In this document: in pieces, positions 54,492 to 62,797 of the stretch
Numbering within the stretch: the stretch's first letter is position 1
How the letters are laid out: each line of letters starts with the position of its first letter
Assembly (NCBI GenBank): GCA_024103495.1
Contig: JAGFIQ010000148.1
Span: 1-62,797, forward strand
From: Aridibacter famidurans
Lineage (GTDB): Bacteria > Acidobacteriota > Blastocatellia > Pyrinomonadales > Pyrinomonadaceae
Direction of reading: 5' to 3'
DNA: 62,797 nucleotides
The notes under the pieces: generated by a model
Seen by the model: the letters and a program-made list of their open reading frames with translations, nothing else
Database searches by the model: none
Told to the model about the DNA's origin: nothing
Made by a program: the position numbers and the translations under genes

Positions 54492-54941
54492 ATGGAATAT
54501 GCAACCGAAAATGAGTTACGCGAGGTGCTTGAGCGGTTTGAAGCCGGAACGATAAAGCGGGATGCGTGGGGACATCCGGAACACCTCATCGTCGCTTACT
54601 TCTTATGTTGCGCGAACGATGCGGATACCGCATACCTGTTAATGAAAGAAGGGATACTCAGGCTGCTCGACGCCTTCGGCGTGGACAAAGAGAAGGAGAT
54701 GCCGTTTCACGAGACGATGACCGTCTTCTGGATCAGAACCGTCCACGCCTTTGTCACGGCAGATCCGGATCGGGATCCGGTCAGCTCCTGCAATGAGCTG
54801 ATCAGCGCCTTTGGCAAGAATTACCCCCTGGAGTTCTATTCGAAAGAACTGCTCTTCTCCGATCGGGCCAGAGAGTCGTTTGTCGGGCCGGATATCAGGC
54901 CCCTCAGCGTCCGGCAGCCTGCCTTGGCGACGCCAGAATGA
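54492..54941 (+). CDS. Conserved HxxHL / FHET protein of unknown function
   Basis: A 149-residue helical protein; GGAGG lies 7 nt before the ATG. It carries WGHPEHLIVAYF (about 26-37) and PFHETMTVFWI (about 75-85). These resemble a widespread uncharacterised family with paired HxxHL and YHET motifs, which could bind a metal. No signal peptide. Its 3' end overlaps the convergent cysteine-protease-like gene by 38 bp. Confidence 0.65.
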   Translation: MEYATENELREVLERFEAGTIKRDAWGHPEHLIVAYFLCCANDADTAYLLMKEGILRLLDAFGVDKEKEMPFHETMTVFWIRTVHAFVTADPDRDPVSSCNELISAFGKNYPLEFYSKELLFSDRARESFVGPDIRPLSVRQPALATPE

Positions 54942-55422
54942 TCTCGCCCTGGGTACGGTAGTAATTGAGACTGCGATGCACGTGCCGGCCCCTAAAGCTC
55001 CCGTCTTCGTTTTGAGAGGCAGCGGGTTCCATCGCAAAGATCTGAGGGTTGGTCTCGGCATCGTCCATTCCGTAGATCACGTTCACGTGATTTCCCGTGA
55101 CGTTCCGGTCATAGAAACCCGTATATACGGGGCCGGAACGAAGGAATGCGAACAACACGGCCCTCGTCATATGGCTGCGGTCCGGCAGAACCTGATGGGC
55201 CATATCCCATCTGCTGTCGCTGACAAGAGAGATCATTCCCTCGCGAGTGATCGTTCCGTCCGAGCTGTTCATCCAGAGCTGGTCGTAGTCCTCCATAAGG
55301 ATCCACTGCTCCGTCTCTTCCCTTCCCGTAGCCCTTGCCCACCACTCTAGGCAGGCCGCCCAGCAGCAGGTGTCATCCTGCTGGCCGACCGCGGCGATAT
55401 GCCTGTAGCGTCCGACGCTCAT
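54904..55422 (-). CDS. Papain-like cysteine protease, C70/AvrRpt2 type
   Basis: A 172-residue protein started at 55422, where GGAGG is 8 nt upstream; a longer frame is possible but would place this site inside the gene. The Cys nucleophile is in QQDDTCCWAACLEWW (Cys near 20) and the His in GNHVNVIYGMDD (near 125), with an acidic/Asn third residue expected near IFAMEP. This matches the papain-like family named after the Pseudomonas effector AvrRpt2. There is no signal peptide or membrane segment. It is the third gene of a cassette with a CHAP-like and a peptidoglycan-binding-like gene. Role as secreted toxin or intracellular protease is unresolved. Confidence 0.75.
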   Translation of the reverse strand: MSVGRYRHIAAVGQQDDTCCWAACLEWWARATGREETEQWILMEDYDQLWMNSSDGTITREGMISLVSDSRWDMAHQVLPDRSHMTRAVLFAFLRSGPVYTGFYDRNVTGNHVNVIYGMDDAETNPQIFAMEPAASQNEDGSFRGRHVHRSLNYYRTQGEIILASPRQAAGR

Positions 55423-55601
55423 CAGCATTTCCTCCTGTATCGGAATCAGGGTCTTTCGACCTGATACAGGATACCACTTGAAAGCGCTGCGGCGTTCGCT
55501 TCCGCCCAAACGAACGCCGCCGCCATTCACCGCCGTTCAGCCATTCGGCGGCTCTGCCAATGTTCTCCCCGGATGAATGCTCGTTCGAAGACCAGTTCAG
55601 A

Positions 55602-56120
55602 TCAGCCGATCCATCCGTAGCCCGGTTCGCCCGTATCGACAATGCGGATTATCACCGCCATGTCGTTGATGTCCCGGGTCCTCTGTTTCAGGCTCTTGCC
55701 CTTGTCCATCTGCGATTGATTGCCGTCGACGGTATTCACGATGTTCCCGCCGTTGTGGGAGATGATCATTCCGATGTGGCCCCAGTTCATCACGTATATG
55801 TCGCCCGGCATATACGGTCCCGAACCGATCACGTGCACGGGGTTGTTTGCCGCCCACTTCTTTAGTTTTGTCCCGCTCCAGACCTCCCCGGCTTTGAAGG
55901 GCAAGGGCGCCGAAAAAGCCTGCGCCGCCTCCGAGTAGCAGTAATAGACGAAGAACCCGCACCAGTTGTATCCGGCGGATTTGGGCGCGTGCGAACGTTC
56001 GAGATACCTATCGATCTCCGGACCCCGGTTCTGAGCGCCTTCCTCGCGCACGCCCTTCGCCTCTTCCCTCAACGCGACAGTTGCCGCTTCGTATCTGACC
56101 CTTTCGTACCTGTCTGCCAT
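55602..56120 (-). CDS. CHAP-like cysteine amidase/peptidase
   Basis: A 172-residue protein with CHAP/NlpC-P60-like features: a charged helical N-terminus (1-45), Cys in AGYNWCGFFVYYC (Cys near 54), His in NWGHIGMIISH (near 115) and the third polar residue region VDGNQSQ. Such domains cut peptidoglycan peptides or amides. No signal peptide is present, as in phage endolysins and injected effectors. GGGAG lies about 8 nt before the ATG. It follows the peptidoglycan-binding-like gene by 43 bp and precedes the C70-like gene. Confidence 0.78.
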   Translation of the reverse strand: MADRYERVRYEAATVALREEAKGVREEGAQNRGPEIDRYLERSHAPKSAGYNWCGFFVYYCYSEAAQAFSAPLPFKAGEVWSGTKLKKWAANNPVHVIGSGPYMPGDIYVMNWGHIGMIISHNGGNIVNTVDGNQSQMDKGKSLKQRTRDINDMAVIIRIVDTGEPGYGWIG

Positions 56121-56163
56121 CGCAAATAGCTCCCGAATGCGTTTTATCTGTAATGAACGCGAC

Positions 56164-56628
56164 CTACATAAGATTTGGAAGCGGTCCGGACAGGTACTCC
56201 CGGAGCTCGCCCGGAAGCGCCGGGTCCCTGCGGATGTCGTTGAAGAACTCCGGCTTGTCCATCCAGTAGTACCAGTTGAGGAGGTACATCGTGAAGACCA
56301 TCTTGTGCTTAGGTGTTTCGATCCGGACGCCGTCCACGGGGCTTATCATCCCGTCCGCGACCGCGGTGATAGCGAGCTTTTGGAACGCCTTTATCGCACC
56401 CCAGGTCTTCCCGCCGAAGATCCCGTCCGTGACGAGTTTCTTCGGCCGGTCGTGCCAGGAATCCGCCAGGCTTTCGATCGAAGTATTGATGAAGAACTGG
56501 ACCAGCCGCACGTCTTCGGACATGTTCTTATATCCGTAACCGACATTCGTGGACACCGTGTAAATATGAGTCGCCGAGGGCATTGCGGCCTGCAGCTCTT
56601 TGTTCTGAAGCGTTTCCCTATGGGCCAT
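56164..56628 (-). CDS. Peptidoglycan-binding-like domain protein
   Basis: A 154-residue protein from the ATG at 56628, with GGAGA 7 nt upstream; a much longer frame extends upstream across the divergent sigma-factor gene but lacks start signals. It has a peptidoglycan-binding (PG_binding_1-like) pattern: VRLVQFFINTSIES, VTDGIFGGKTWGAIKAFQ (about 66-83). The C-terminal half is aromatic-rich (MYLLNWYYWMDKPEFF). No signal peptide. As first gene of the cassette it may supply wall targeting for the CHAP-like enzyme next door. Confidence 0.72.
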   Translation of the reverse strand: MAHRETLQNKELQAAMPSATHIYTVSTNVGYGYKNMSEDVRLVQFFINTSIESLADSWHDRPKKLVTDGIFGGKTWGAIKAFQKLAITAVADGMISPVDGVRIETPKHKMVFTMYLLNWYYWMDKPEFFNDIRRDPALPGELREYLSGPLPNLM

Positions 56629-56838
56629 TTGTATTTCTCCTTGTGCCAGAGCGCGGCTGGGGCAGCCGCCTCCGGTATTGAGCGTTTGGATCGAAGTTGT
56701 CTCGGCCGCGCGGCCGATCTTGCCCCTACACGCCTGAATGCGCACAGGGGAACGAGAAACTATCATCTCCCCGAGAATCTTTTCCCCGACTTGCTTTCGT
56801 GCTAGATTTAACGCGTTCATTTTTAAGGCACTTACCTG

Positions 56839-57408
56839 ATGGAACCCTCCAGGGATCAAGACCTCACTCAGCTGCTGCGGCTGTGGAGCGAAGGAGATCG
56901 AGCCGCGCTTGATGAGCTCGCGCCTATCGTCCACGCCGAGCTTCACAGGATCGCCCGCAGGCACATGGCCCGCGAGCGCAAGGGGCATACGCTGCAGACC
57001 ACGGCACTCGTGAACGAGGCATTTGTACGTCTGATCGGCTGGAAGAACGCTGAATGGAACGACCGTGCCCATTTCTTCGGGGTCGCGGCGGGGATGATGA
57101 GGCGGATACTCGTCGATTTCGCGCGCAAAAGGCCGAAGAAGGACGGCACGGCCTTGATCAGGGTCTCGATCGGAAATGCGGAAGCGATGGCGGACGACGG
57201 CGACCCAGAGATCCTCGCGCTCGACGATGCCTTGAAGACACTGGCCGAGTTCGACGAGCGAAAGGCGAGGATCGTCGAGCTGAAGTTTTTCGGGGGGCTT
57301 TCCGTCGAAGAGACGGCCGAGGTCCTCTCGGTCGCGCCGATCACCGTAATGCGCGAGTGGAAGAAGGCGAAAGCGTGGCTATACCTTGAACTGAACCGCG
57401 ACGACTGA
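56839..57408 (+). CDS. ECF-type RNA polymerase sigma factor
   Basis: A 189-residue sigma-70 factor of the ECF subfamily common in Acidobacteriota and Planctomycetota (Sig-70_X6 type). Region 2 is visible as DQDLTQLLRLWSEGDRAAL and ETTALVNEAFVRLIGW-like TTALVNEAFVRL; region 4 as AKARIVELKFFGGLSVEETA with the recognition helix APITVMREWKKAKAW. No anti-sigma gene is present. Its stop overlaps the kinase start by one base (TGATG), so the kinase is probably the controlling partner. Confidence 0.93.
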   Translation: MEPSRDQDLTQLLRLWSEGDRAALDELAPIVHAELHRIARRHMARERKGHTLQTTALVNEAFVRLIGWKNAEWNDRAHFFGVAAGMMRRILVDFARKRPKKDGTALIRVSIGNAEAMADDGDPEILALDDALKTLAEFDERKARIVELKFFGGLSVEETAEVLSVAPITVMREWKKAKAWLYLELNRDD

Positions 57409-60263
57409 TGGATCCCGAACGGTGGAAGAAGATCGACGAACTTGTCGACGCGGCCCTCGAGATGCCCGAGGAGCGGCGCGCGGATTTCGTTCGCGAATCC
57501 TGCGGAGGCGATGATGAGCTTCGCGATAAGGTTCTTGCGCTGGTCGAGGCGCAGAAGGAATCCGAATCTTTTCTCGAACGATCGGCGATGGACCTTGCCG
57601 CCGAGAATCTGGCCCGCGCAAACGTAGGGACCGCGTTCTCATACGTCGGAAAGACCATCGGCGCGTACAAGGTCGAATCGCTCATCGGAACAGGCGGTAT
57701 GGGCGAGGTTTATCAGGCTTTCGACGAGAAGCTCAAACGCAATGTCGCTCTCAAGATCCTGACCGCGGGCCTCGGCGGAGGAAGCGAGCCCGTCAAGCGT
57801 TTCGAGGTCGAGGCGAGGGCGATCTCGCGGCTCAATCACCCCGGGATCGTGACGATCTATGACGTCGGCCGATTCGACGGAACTAACTTCATCGCCACCG
57901 AGCTAGTCGAAGGCCGTACGATCCGCGACCTGACCCGCGGACGCGTGAAGGTCCGCGACGCGGTCTCTATCTTCATACAGGTCTGCGGAGCGCTCTCGGC
58001 CGCGCACAAGAACGGCATCATCCACAGGGACATAAAGCCGGAGAACCTTATGCTCCGCGAGGACGGCTATGTAAAGATCCTGGATTTCGGACTCGCCAAA
58101 CTCACCGAGCCGGAACCGGGAGACGACAAGCTGTTTCTCTCGACCCGCAAGGGCTCGATCATCGGGACACCTGCTTACATGTCTCCTGCGCAGTTAAGCG
58201 GAGAAAAGATCGACCACAGGACCGACCTGTGGAGCTGCGGCGTCGTGTTGTACGAACTGCTTACCGGCGAGAACCCGTTCAAGGAATCCGACCGAAGGGC
58301 GACGTTCAGCAAGATCCTTACTGAATTGCCTCCCGCGCCCGGGACAAAGAACTCGGAGGTGCCCGCGGATCTCGACCGGATCGTGATGAAATTGCTCGAG
58401 AAGAATCCGTCGATGGGCTACCAGTCGGCGGACGACCTGAAAGCGGATCTGAAACGGATACGGCGCGAGATCGATTCGTCGCCTTTCGTATCGACAAGTT
58501 CCGGCATGATAAGAAATTTTCGCCGCCGGGTCGTCAGTCCGATGAAGGTCGCGGCAGCTCTTGCGCTCGCGATAATCGCGGGCGCCGCGTTCTATTTTCT
58601 ATATCCCTGGGGCGGCAAAGGCACAGACTGGAGCAAAGCCCGTAGCCTCCAGCTGACGTTTCAGAGCGGCACCGAGGTCTATCCCTCCCTTTCGCCGGAT
58701 GGAAGTTCTTTCATCTACGCCTCCGACAAGGACGGCGATTTCGATATCTACTTACTGAGGATCGGCGGATCGAATGAACTAAACCTGACCGAATCGTCCG
58801 AAGCCGACGATACGATGCCGGCGTTCTCACCGGACGGATCTTCGATCGCTTTCAGATCGGAGCGCGAACCGTCCGGGGTCTACGTGATGGGCGCGACCGG
58901 CGAAAACCCGAGGCGGGTGGCGGACACCGGCTATGACCCTTCCTGGTCGCCTGACGGAAAGAGCATCGCGATCTCCACGAGGTTCCAGGATGTTCCGGCC
59001 GTTCGCACGCCTAGCGCGATCTGGGTCGTCGATATCAACTCCGGCGAAAAACGGATCCTGATCGACAATTACGCGCACCAGCCTTCCTGGTCGGCCGACG
59101 GAAAGCGGATCGCTTTCTGGTACACCGAAGACCGCGGAAAAAGGATCGTCGCGACCATACCTGCCGAGGGAGGCGAGGCGTTGGATATCGCCTCCGAAAG
59201 CAACACCAACTGGAATCCGAAATGGTCTCCCGCCGGAAACTTCCTATACTACGCGAGCGACCGAGGCGGGAACACTGGCTTCTGGCGAGTGCCGGTCGAT
59301 ACATCGAGCGGCAAAGCCGCGGGCGAGCACGAAAGCGTTCCGACACCCGCAAAGTTCAACCGCCATCCTGCGTTTTCGGCTGACGGAAAGCGCCTCATCT
59401 ACGTCCAGACCTCAGTGCGTTCAAACATCTTGACCGCTGAACTCGGCCCCGACGGACGGCTCGCAAGTGAGCCGAAATGGCTGACCCGCGGCGATTTTGA
59501 GATCGCCGCGCCGCAGATGGTACCCGACGGCTCGGGATTCATCGCGCGCCTTGTACGCGAGACTCAGGACGACCTGGTATTCGTCGACGGCGCGACCGGA
59601 GCGCTGAACGATCTTACGAACGACCCGGCCTTCGACAGATACGCGCGCATCTCTCCCGACGGAAAGAAGATCGCGTTCGCCTCAGACCGCAGCGGGATCT
59701 ACCAGATCTGGCTGATGAACCTGGACGGCAGCGGGCTCGTGAGACTAACCGACACGCAGACGATCGCCTCGATCCCCGCTTGGTCTCCCGACGGAAAAAC
59801 CCTTTCCTACGACTCGAGCGAACAAGTCTTTCTACTCGATATGGAGAAGTTCGCGACGACGGGCAAGGCTGAAGTGAAAATGAAGCTGCCGAAGGTGGTG
59901 AACGGCGGTTTCTTCCGGGTTTGGGACTGGTCCCCGGACGGAAAGATGGTCGCCGGAAACTTCGATCTGAATGCGGGGTCGGGGGTCGGTGTGTACAGCT
60001 TTGAAACCGGTGAGTATAAACGACTTACGGACTACACTTCCCTTCCAAGCTGGATGCCCGACGGCCGCCGTCTGCTTTTCCTGCGCGACGGCCGGCCTCT
60101 GTTCGCGGATGTCTCTTCAGGCGAGATCATTGGCGCATTTCCCGAGATCGAAGGCTACGTAAGGAACATCGCGGTCAGCCCGGACGGCAAAACGGTCTAT
60201 TTCACGCTTCGCGAATCGGAATCGAACGTCTGGCTGCTGGATGCGGCGGAGGCGAGTCGATAG
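57408..60263 (+). CDS. Membrane serine/threonine kinase with PD40 beta-propeller
   Basis: A 951-residue PknB-type kinase. After about 85 residues, the kinase domain spans about 85-360 with GTGGMGEVY (glycine loop), ALKIL (Lys), HRDIKPENLM (catalytic loop, near 205) and DFGLAKL, GTPAYMSP. One transmembrane helix follows (VAAALALAIIAGAAFYFLY, near 385). The rest is periplasmic: repeated SPDG/FSPDGSSIAF PD40 (TolB-like) blades forming one or two propellers to the C-terminus. The outer domain should sense a ligand and signal inward. The one-base overlap with the sigma gene indicates coupled expression and likely phospho-control of the sigma factor. Confidence 0.94.
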   Translation: MDPERWKKIDELVDAALEMPEERRADFVRESCGGDDELRDKVLALVEAQKESESFLERSAMDLAAENLARANVGTAFSYVGKTIGAYKVESLIGTGGMGEVYQAFDEKLKRNVALKILTAGLGGGSEPVKRFEVEARAISRLNHPGIVTIYDVGRFDGTNFIATELVEGRTIRDLTRGRVKVRDAVSIFIQVCGALSAAHKNGIIHRDIKPENLMLREDGYVKILDFGLAKLTEPEPGDDKLFLSTRKGSIIGTPAYMSPAQLSGEKIDHRTDLWSCGVVLYELLTGENPFKESDRRATFSKILTELPPAPGTKNSEVPADLDRIVMKLLEKNPSMGYQSADDLKADLKRIRREIDSSPFVSTSSGMIRNFRRRVVSPMKVAAALALAIIAGAAFYFLYPWGGKGTDWSKARSLQLTFQSGTEVYPSLSPDGSSFIYASDKDGDFDIYLLRIGGSNELNLTESSEADDTMPAFSPDGSSIAFRSEREPSGVYVMGATGENPRRVADTGYDPSWSPDGKSIAISTRFQDVPAVRTPSAIWVVDINSGEKRILIDNYAHQPSWSADGKRIAFWYTEDRGKRIVATIPAEGGEALDIASESNTNWNPKWSPAGNFLYYASDRGGNTGFWRVPVDTSSGKAAGEHESVPTPAKFNRHPAFSADGKRLIYVQTSVRSNILTAELGPDGRLASEPKWLTRGDFEIAAPQMVPDGSGFIARLVRETQDDLVFVDGATGALNDLTNDPAFDRYARISPDGKKIAFASDRSGIYQIWLMNLDGSGLVRLTDTQTIASIPAWSPDGKTLSYDSSEQVFLLDMEKFATTGKAEVKMKLPKVVNGGFFRVWDWSPDGKMVAGNFDLNAGSGVGVYSFETGEYKRLTDYTSLPSWMPDGRRLLFLRDGRPLFADVSSGEIIGAFPEIEGYVRNIAVSPDGKTVYFTLRESESNVWLLDAAEASR

Positions 60264-60820
60264 TGAACGACTTTAAGGTCCCCACGCTGTCGGAAGTACC
60301 GAGCGGCGGAATCCCGCCTTTCCGGCCACGCCCGTTTAGAGCAGCCCTTGGGGCTGCATTGAGCGCGAAGCGCGAGTGCCGGGACTCCCTACATCACCCC
60401 GTTTAGAGCAGCCCTTCGGGCTGCATTGAGCGCGAAGCGCGAACGCCGGGAAGCGTCGTAAACGGGGCCGACGATACCGTTCAAGATCATGCAATCGCTT
60501 CGCTATGCGCGGACGATGCGACGAAATCCGCGGGTTCCGCTTCGCTCCACCCGCGGCTAAAGGCAGGTCGTCGCTGCGCGACGACGGACGGGCACCGAAG
60601 GGGCGTGTGATCGGTCAACGTTCGTCGTGCAACGGCGATAAGAGCGCCGGTCGCTACCGCTCCCGGTACTGATTTTATTGGTCAACCGAAGTCCGGTCGC
60701 TACCGCTCCGGGTACTGACCTCATTGGTCATTGATCAATGGACATTGGTCAATTAGCCGCGCATTCCGAGGTTTTCCCCCTTTGATGTATCATATTGGTT
60801 TTCGCCCGGGAGAAGACCGT
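60264..60820. repeat. Intergenic region with two families of direct repeats
   Basis: No gene. A unit of about 45 bp beginning GTTTAGAGCAGCCCTT recurs at 60334 and 60401 (period 67) and contains GCAGCCC/GGGCTGC and GCGCGAAGCGCG hairpins. A second unit beginning CCGGTCGCTACCGCTCC recurs at 60647 and 60693 (period 46). From 60728 there is a run of 'ttggtcattg' words. The sequence near 60815 holds the ribosome site of cysS. Confidence 0.7.
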
Positions 60821-62221
60821 ATGCTGAGGTTCTACAACACATTGTCGCGGCAGATCGAAGACTTCAAGCCTCTCGAAGAGGGGAAGGCGAAGGTCTATAT
60901 CTGCGGCCCGACGGTCTGGAACTTCGCGCATATCGGCAACTTCCGGACCTTCATATTCGGCGACATTCTCCACCGTTATCTGAAGTTCAAGGGCTTTGAC
61001 GTCACATACGTGATGAACCTGACCGACGTCGACGACCGGATCATCGACGAATCGGCGAAGCGAGGGATCGCCATCGGCGAGATGACCGCTCCGTACATCG
61101 TCGCATTCCACGAGGATATGGCGGCGCTGAACTGCCTCGAGCCCGATGTCGAGCCGTGCGCGACGGACCACATAGGCGAGATGATCGATATCATCAGCAC
61201 GCTTCTCGAGAACGGGAAGGCGTACGAGTCGGACGGCTCGATCTATTACCGGATCTCCGCCTTCCCGGAATACGGCAAGCTTTCGAAGATCAGTTTCGAG
61301 GGCAACATCGAGGGCGGAAGCGCGCGCGTGGACACCGACAAGTACGACAAGGAGGACGCCCGCGACTTCGCATTGTGGAAGCTGGTAGAAGACCCCGAAG
61401 CGACCGGTTGGGACGCGCCTTTCGGGCGCGGCCGGCCCGGATGGCATATCGAATGCTCTGCGATGTCGATGAAGTACCTCGGCGAGACCTTCGACATACA
61501 CGCCGGGGGCATCGATCTGCAGTTCCCGCATCACGAGAACGAGATCGCCCAGAGCGAGGGCGCGACCGGCAAGCCGTTTGCGAAATACTGGCTGCACGGC
61601 GAGTTCCTGAAGATCGACAACGAAAAGATGGCGAAGTCGCTCGGGAACGATTACACGTTCCGCGACATACGCGAGCGCGGGTTCTCGCCGCTCGCGATCA
61701 GGTATCTTCTTCTTTCCGTGCCCTATGGCAAGCAGTTGAACTTTACTTTCGAAGGCCTGAAAGGAGCAGAATCCGCTGTCGAGAGGCTCCGGAATTTCCG
61801 AAGGCTGGTGCGCGAAACTCCTACGGAAGAGAATGGAGAATCCGTTGCGATCGAGGCGTCTGCGAGGGCTCTCGAGGAATTCGAGTCCGCGATGGACGAC
61901 GACCTCAACACATCGCAGGCGCTCGCCGCGATCCACAATCTGGTGCGCGAGGTGAACAGCCTGCTCGCCGACCGGCGCTTGTCTACGGGCGAGCGCGACG
62001 CGGTGCTCGCTGCACTTGAAAAGTTCGATTCGGTTCTTGCGGTACTCGGCGAGGACTCCGACGAAGTCTTGGACGAGGAGATCGACGCGTTGATCGCCGA
62101 ACGCGAAGAGGCTCGTTCGAACCGCGAATTCGCGAAGGCCGACGAGATTCGCGACCGGCTTGCGGAGATGAACATCATCCTCGAGGACACGAAGGACGGC
62201 GTCCGCTGGAAGCGGGGATAG
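60821..62221 (+). CDS. cysS: Cysteinyl-tRNA synthetase
   Basis: A 466-residue class I synthetase charging tRNA-Cys in the cytosol. The start at 60821 is chosen for GGAG upstream and the family-typical opening (MLRFYNTLSRQIEDFKPLE). Zinc Cys28 in ICGPTVWN, the HIGH motif as HIGN (37-40), GWHIECSAMS, HAGGIDLQFPHHENE and KMAKS (near 268) are present. The C-terminal DALR/anticodon domains are complete, ending VRWKRG. It is followed 16 bp later by a methyltransferase gene on the same strand. Confidence 0.96.
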   Translation: MLRFYNTLSRQIEDFKPLEEGKAKVYICGPTVWNFAHIGNFRTFIFGDILHRYLKFKGFDVTYVMNLTDVDDRIIDESAKRGIAIGEMTAPYIVAFHEDMAALNCLEPDVEPCATDHIGEMIDIISTLLENGKAYESDGSIYYRISAFPEYGKLSKISFEGNIEGGSARVDTDKYDKEDARDFALWKLVEDPEATGWDAPFGRGRPGWHIECSAMSMKYLGETFDIHAGGIDLQFPHHENEIAQSEGATGKPFAKYWLHGEFLKIDNEKMAKSLGNDYTFRDIRERGFSPLAIRYLLLSVPYGKQLNFTFEGLKGAESAVERLRNFRRLVRETPTEENGESVAIEASARALEEFESAMDDDLNTSQALAAIHNLVREVNSLLADRRLSTGERDAVLAALEKFDSVLAVLGEDSDEVLDEEIDALIAEREEARSNREFAKADEIRDRLAEMNIILEDTKDGVRWKRG

Positions 62222-62237
62222 AGCTTCCGGGTCAGAT

Positions 62238-62797
62238 ATGGGCAAGGCATTCGACCTTCTGAAGTGGGGCGCGACGCTGGGGAAGGACGAACAGAACTTC
62301 CTCGGCGCGAGATGGGTCCCCGCGTTTCTCAAGCGCGTGCCGGAGCGCTCGAAACGCAAGTGGGCGCTTAGGGTGCTCGACCTCAGCCCGCATTACTTCC
62401 TGTTTCCCGACGATCCGAAATACAAAGGACTTTCGAAGGACGAGTACCTTGAGGCGATCGCAAACGACGCCCGTGTCTCGAGGGAGAAGATCCGGGACGC
62501 ATTCCTTCTTGAAAAGCTTGAAGGCGCCGGGACGCTGATCGACTGGGGCTGCGGTCCCGGCTTCCTTTCGAAGGCGCTTTCGCCTCAAGTTGGGAAGATC
62601 TACGCAGTCGACATCTCCGAAGGCGCGCTCGCCTGCGCGAAGATCATAAACGCGGCAGAGAACATCGAGTATGTCCTCGGCGATGATGCGGGACTTGCTT
62701 CGATCCCGGATTCATCGGCCGACGCGGTCATCAGCTTCCACGTCTTTCAGCACCTCTCGGACGAGATCGCAAAGGTCGTATTTTCAAATATTTACAA
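62238..62797 (+). CDS. Class I SAM-dependent methyltransferase (partial)
   Basis: The first 186 residues of a gene cut by the window end. A helical N-terminal part (about 1-90, with RWVPAFLKRVPERSKRKWAL) precedes a Rossmann methyltransferase core: motif I LIDWGCGPGFLSKAL (about 98-112), the acidic ribose-binding residue in YAVDIS, motif II region YVLGDDAGL and motif III-IV VISFHVFQHL. Substrate cannot be told. The ATG is 16 bp after cysS, suggesting co-transcription. Confidence 0.82.
   Translation, partial: MGKAFDLLKWGATLGKDEQNFLGARWVPAFLKRVPERSKRKWALRVLDLSPHYFLFPDDPKYKGLSKDEYLEAIANDARVSREKIRDAFLLEKLEGAGTLIDWGCGPGFLSKALSPQVGKIYAVDISEGALACAKIINAAENIEYVLGDDAGLASIPDSSADAVISFHVFQHLSDEIAKVVFSNIY

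Noticed and set aside
56629..57072. N-terminal extension of the peptidoglycan-binding-like protein
   Set aside because: The extension runs antisense through the sigma-factor start; a good ribosome site precedes the internal ATG at 56628.
60749..62359. A 536-codon open frame antisense to cysS
   Set aside because: High GC keeps the opposite frame open; cysS has full motif content, and the antisense protein shows no recognisable features.

Overview
The window reads as one contig of a GC-rich (roughly 58-60% by eye) Gram-negative chromosome. The gene content suggests an Acidobacteriota member close to Blastocatellia/Pyrinomonadaceae: an Oar-like TonB-dependent receptor with an N-terminal carboxypeptidase-regulatory-like domain, a serine/threonine kinase fused to a PD40 propeller behind an ECF sigma factor, Tricorn-like protease, Tat-exported M19 peptidase and a divergent EF-G-like GTPase. 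The lineage is inferred from family composition; there is no rRNA in the window.

1-21.8 kb is a peptide/D-amino-acid scavenging island. Nine genes on the minus strand encode an outer-membrane receptor, a Tricorn/S41 protease, a CocE-type X-Pro peptidase/acylase, three beta-lactamase-fold serine hydrolases, two N-acyl-D-amino-acid deacylase paralogues and an M19 membrane dipeptidase, nearly all with export signals. Divergent from them on the plus strand are a MurR/RpiR regulator (HTH plus sugar-phosphate SIS domain), a COG3375-type GNAT and an N-succinylamino-acid racemase/OSBS-family enzyme. Together they suggest import and hydrolysis of D-residue-containing muropeptides or peptides, followed by N-acylation and racemisation to L-amino acids. 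A perfect palindrome overlaps the regulator's own promoter.

21.9-30.7 kb holds tRNA-Lys, a 23S-IVS-type four-helix-bundle gene bracketed by inverted repeats, purA, a GNAT, murB, a secreted TPR protein, an EF-G-like GTPase and a small membrane protein. 30.8-36.9 kb is metal homeostasis: a Cu-type P1B ATPase with YHS domain, and a feo operon (NTF2-like secreted protein, feoA, feoB and, past a 161-bp tandem repeat, a 45-residue Cys-rich FeoB-associated protein). 37-40.3 kb carries a two-domain DUF3108 protein, pyrF, a small Zn-ribbon protein and a lipoprotein.

41-44.7 kb has two paralogous secreted proteins ending in CarboxypepD_reg domains. Then come glnA, an unknown 560-residue membrane-anchored protein, a type IV pilin-like protein, a deoxyhypusine-synthase-family enzyme, an HtrA lipoprotein protease, tRNA-Pro, a MerR regulator, thiL, an HNH endonuclease and an HxxHL protein of unknown function. 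54.9-56.6 kb is a compact trio (C70/AvrRpt2-like cysteine protease, CHAP-like amidase, peptidoglycan-binding-like protein) without signal peptides, an effector/lysin-like cassette. The window ends with sigma factor-kinase, cysS and a truncated methyltransferase.

Dispersed palindromic repeats punctuate the intergenic regions. The clearest is a ~140-bp element with 8-bp terminal inverted repeats and four internal hairpins, present twice (9.5 kb and 33.3 kb).
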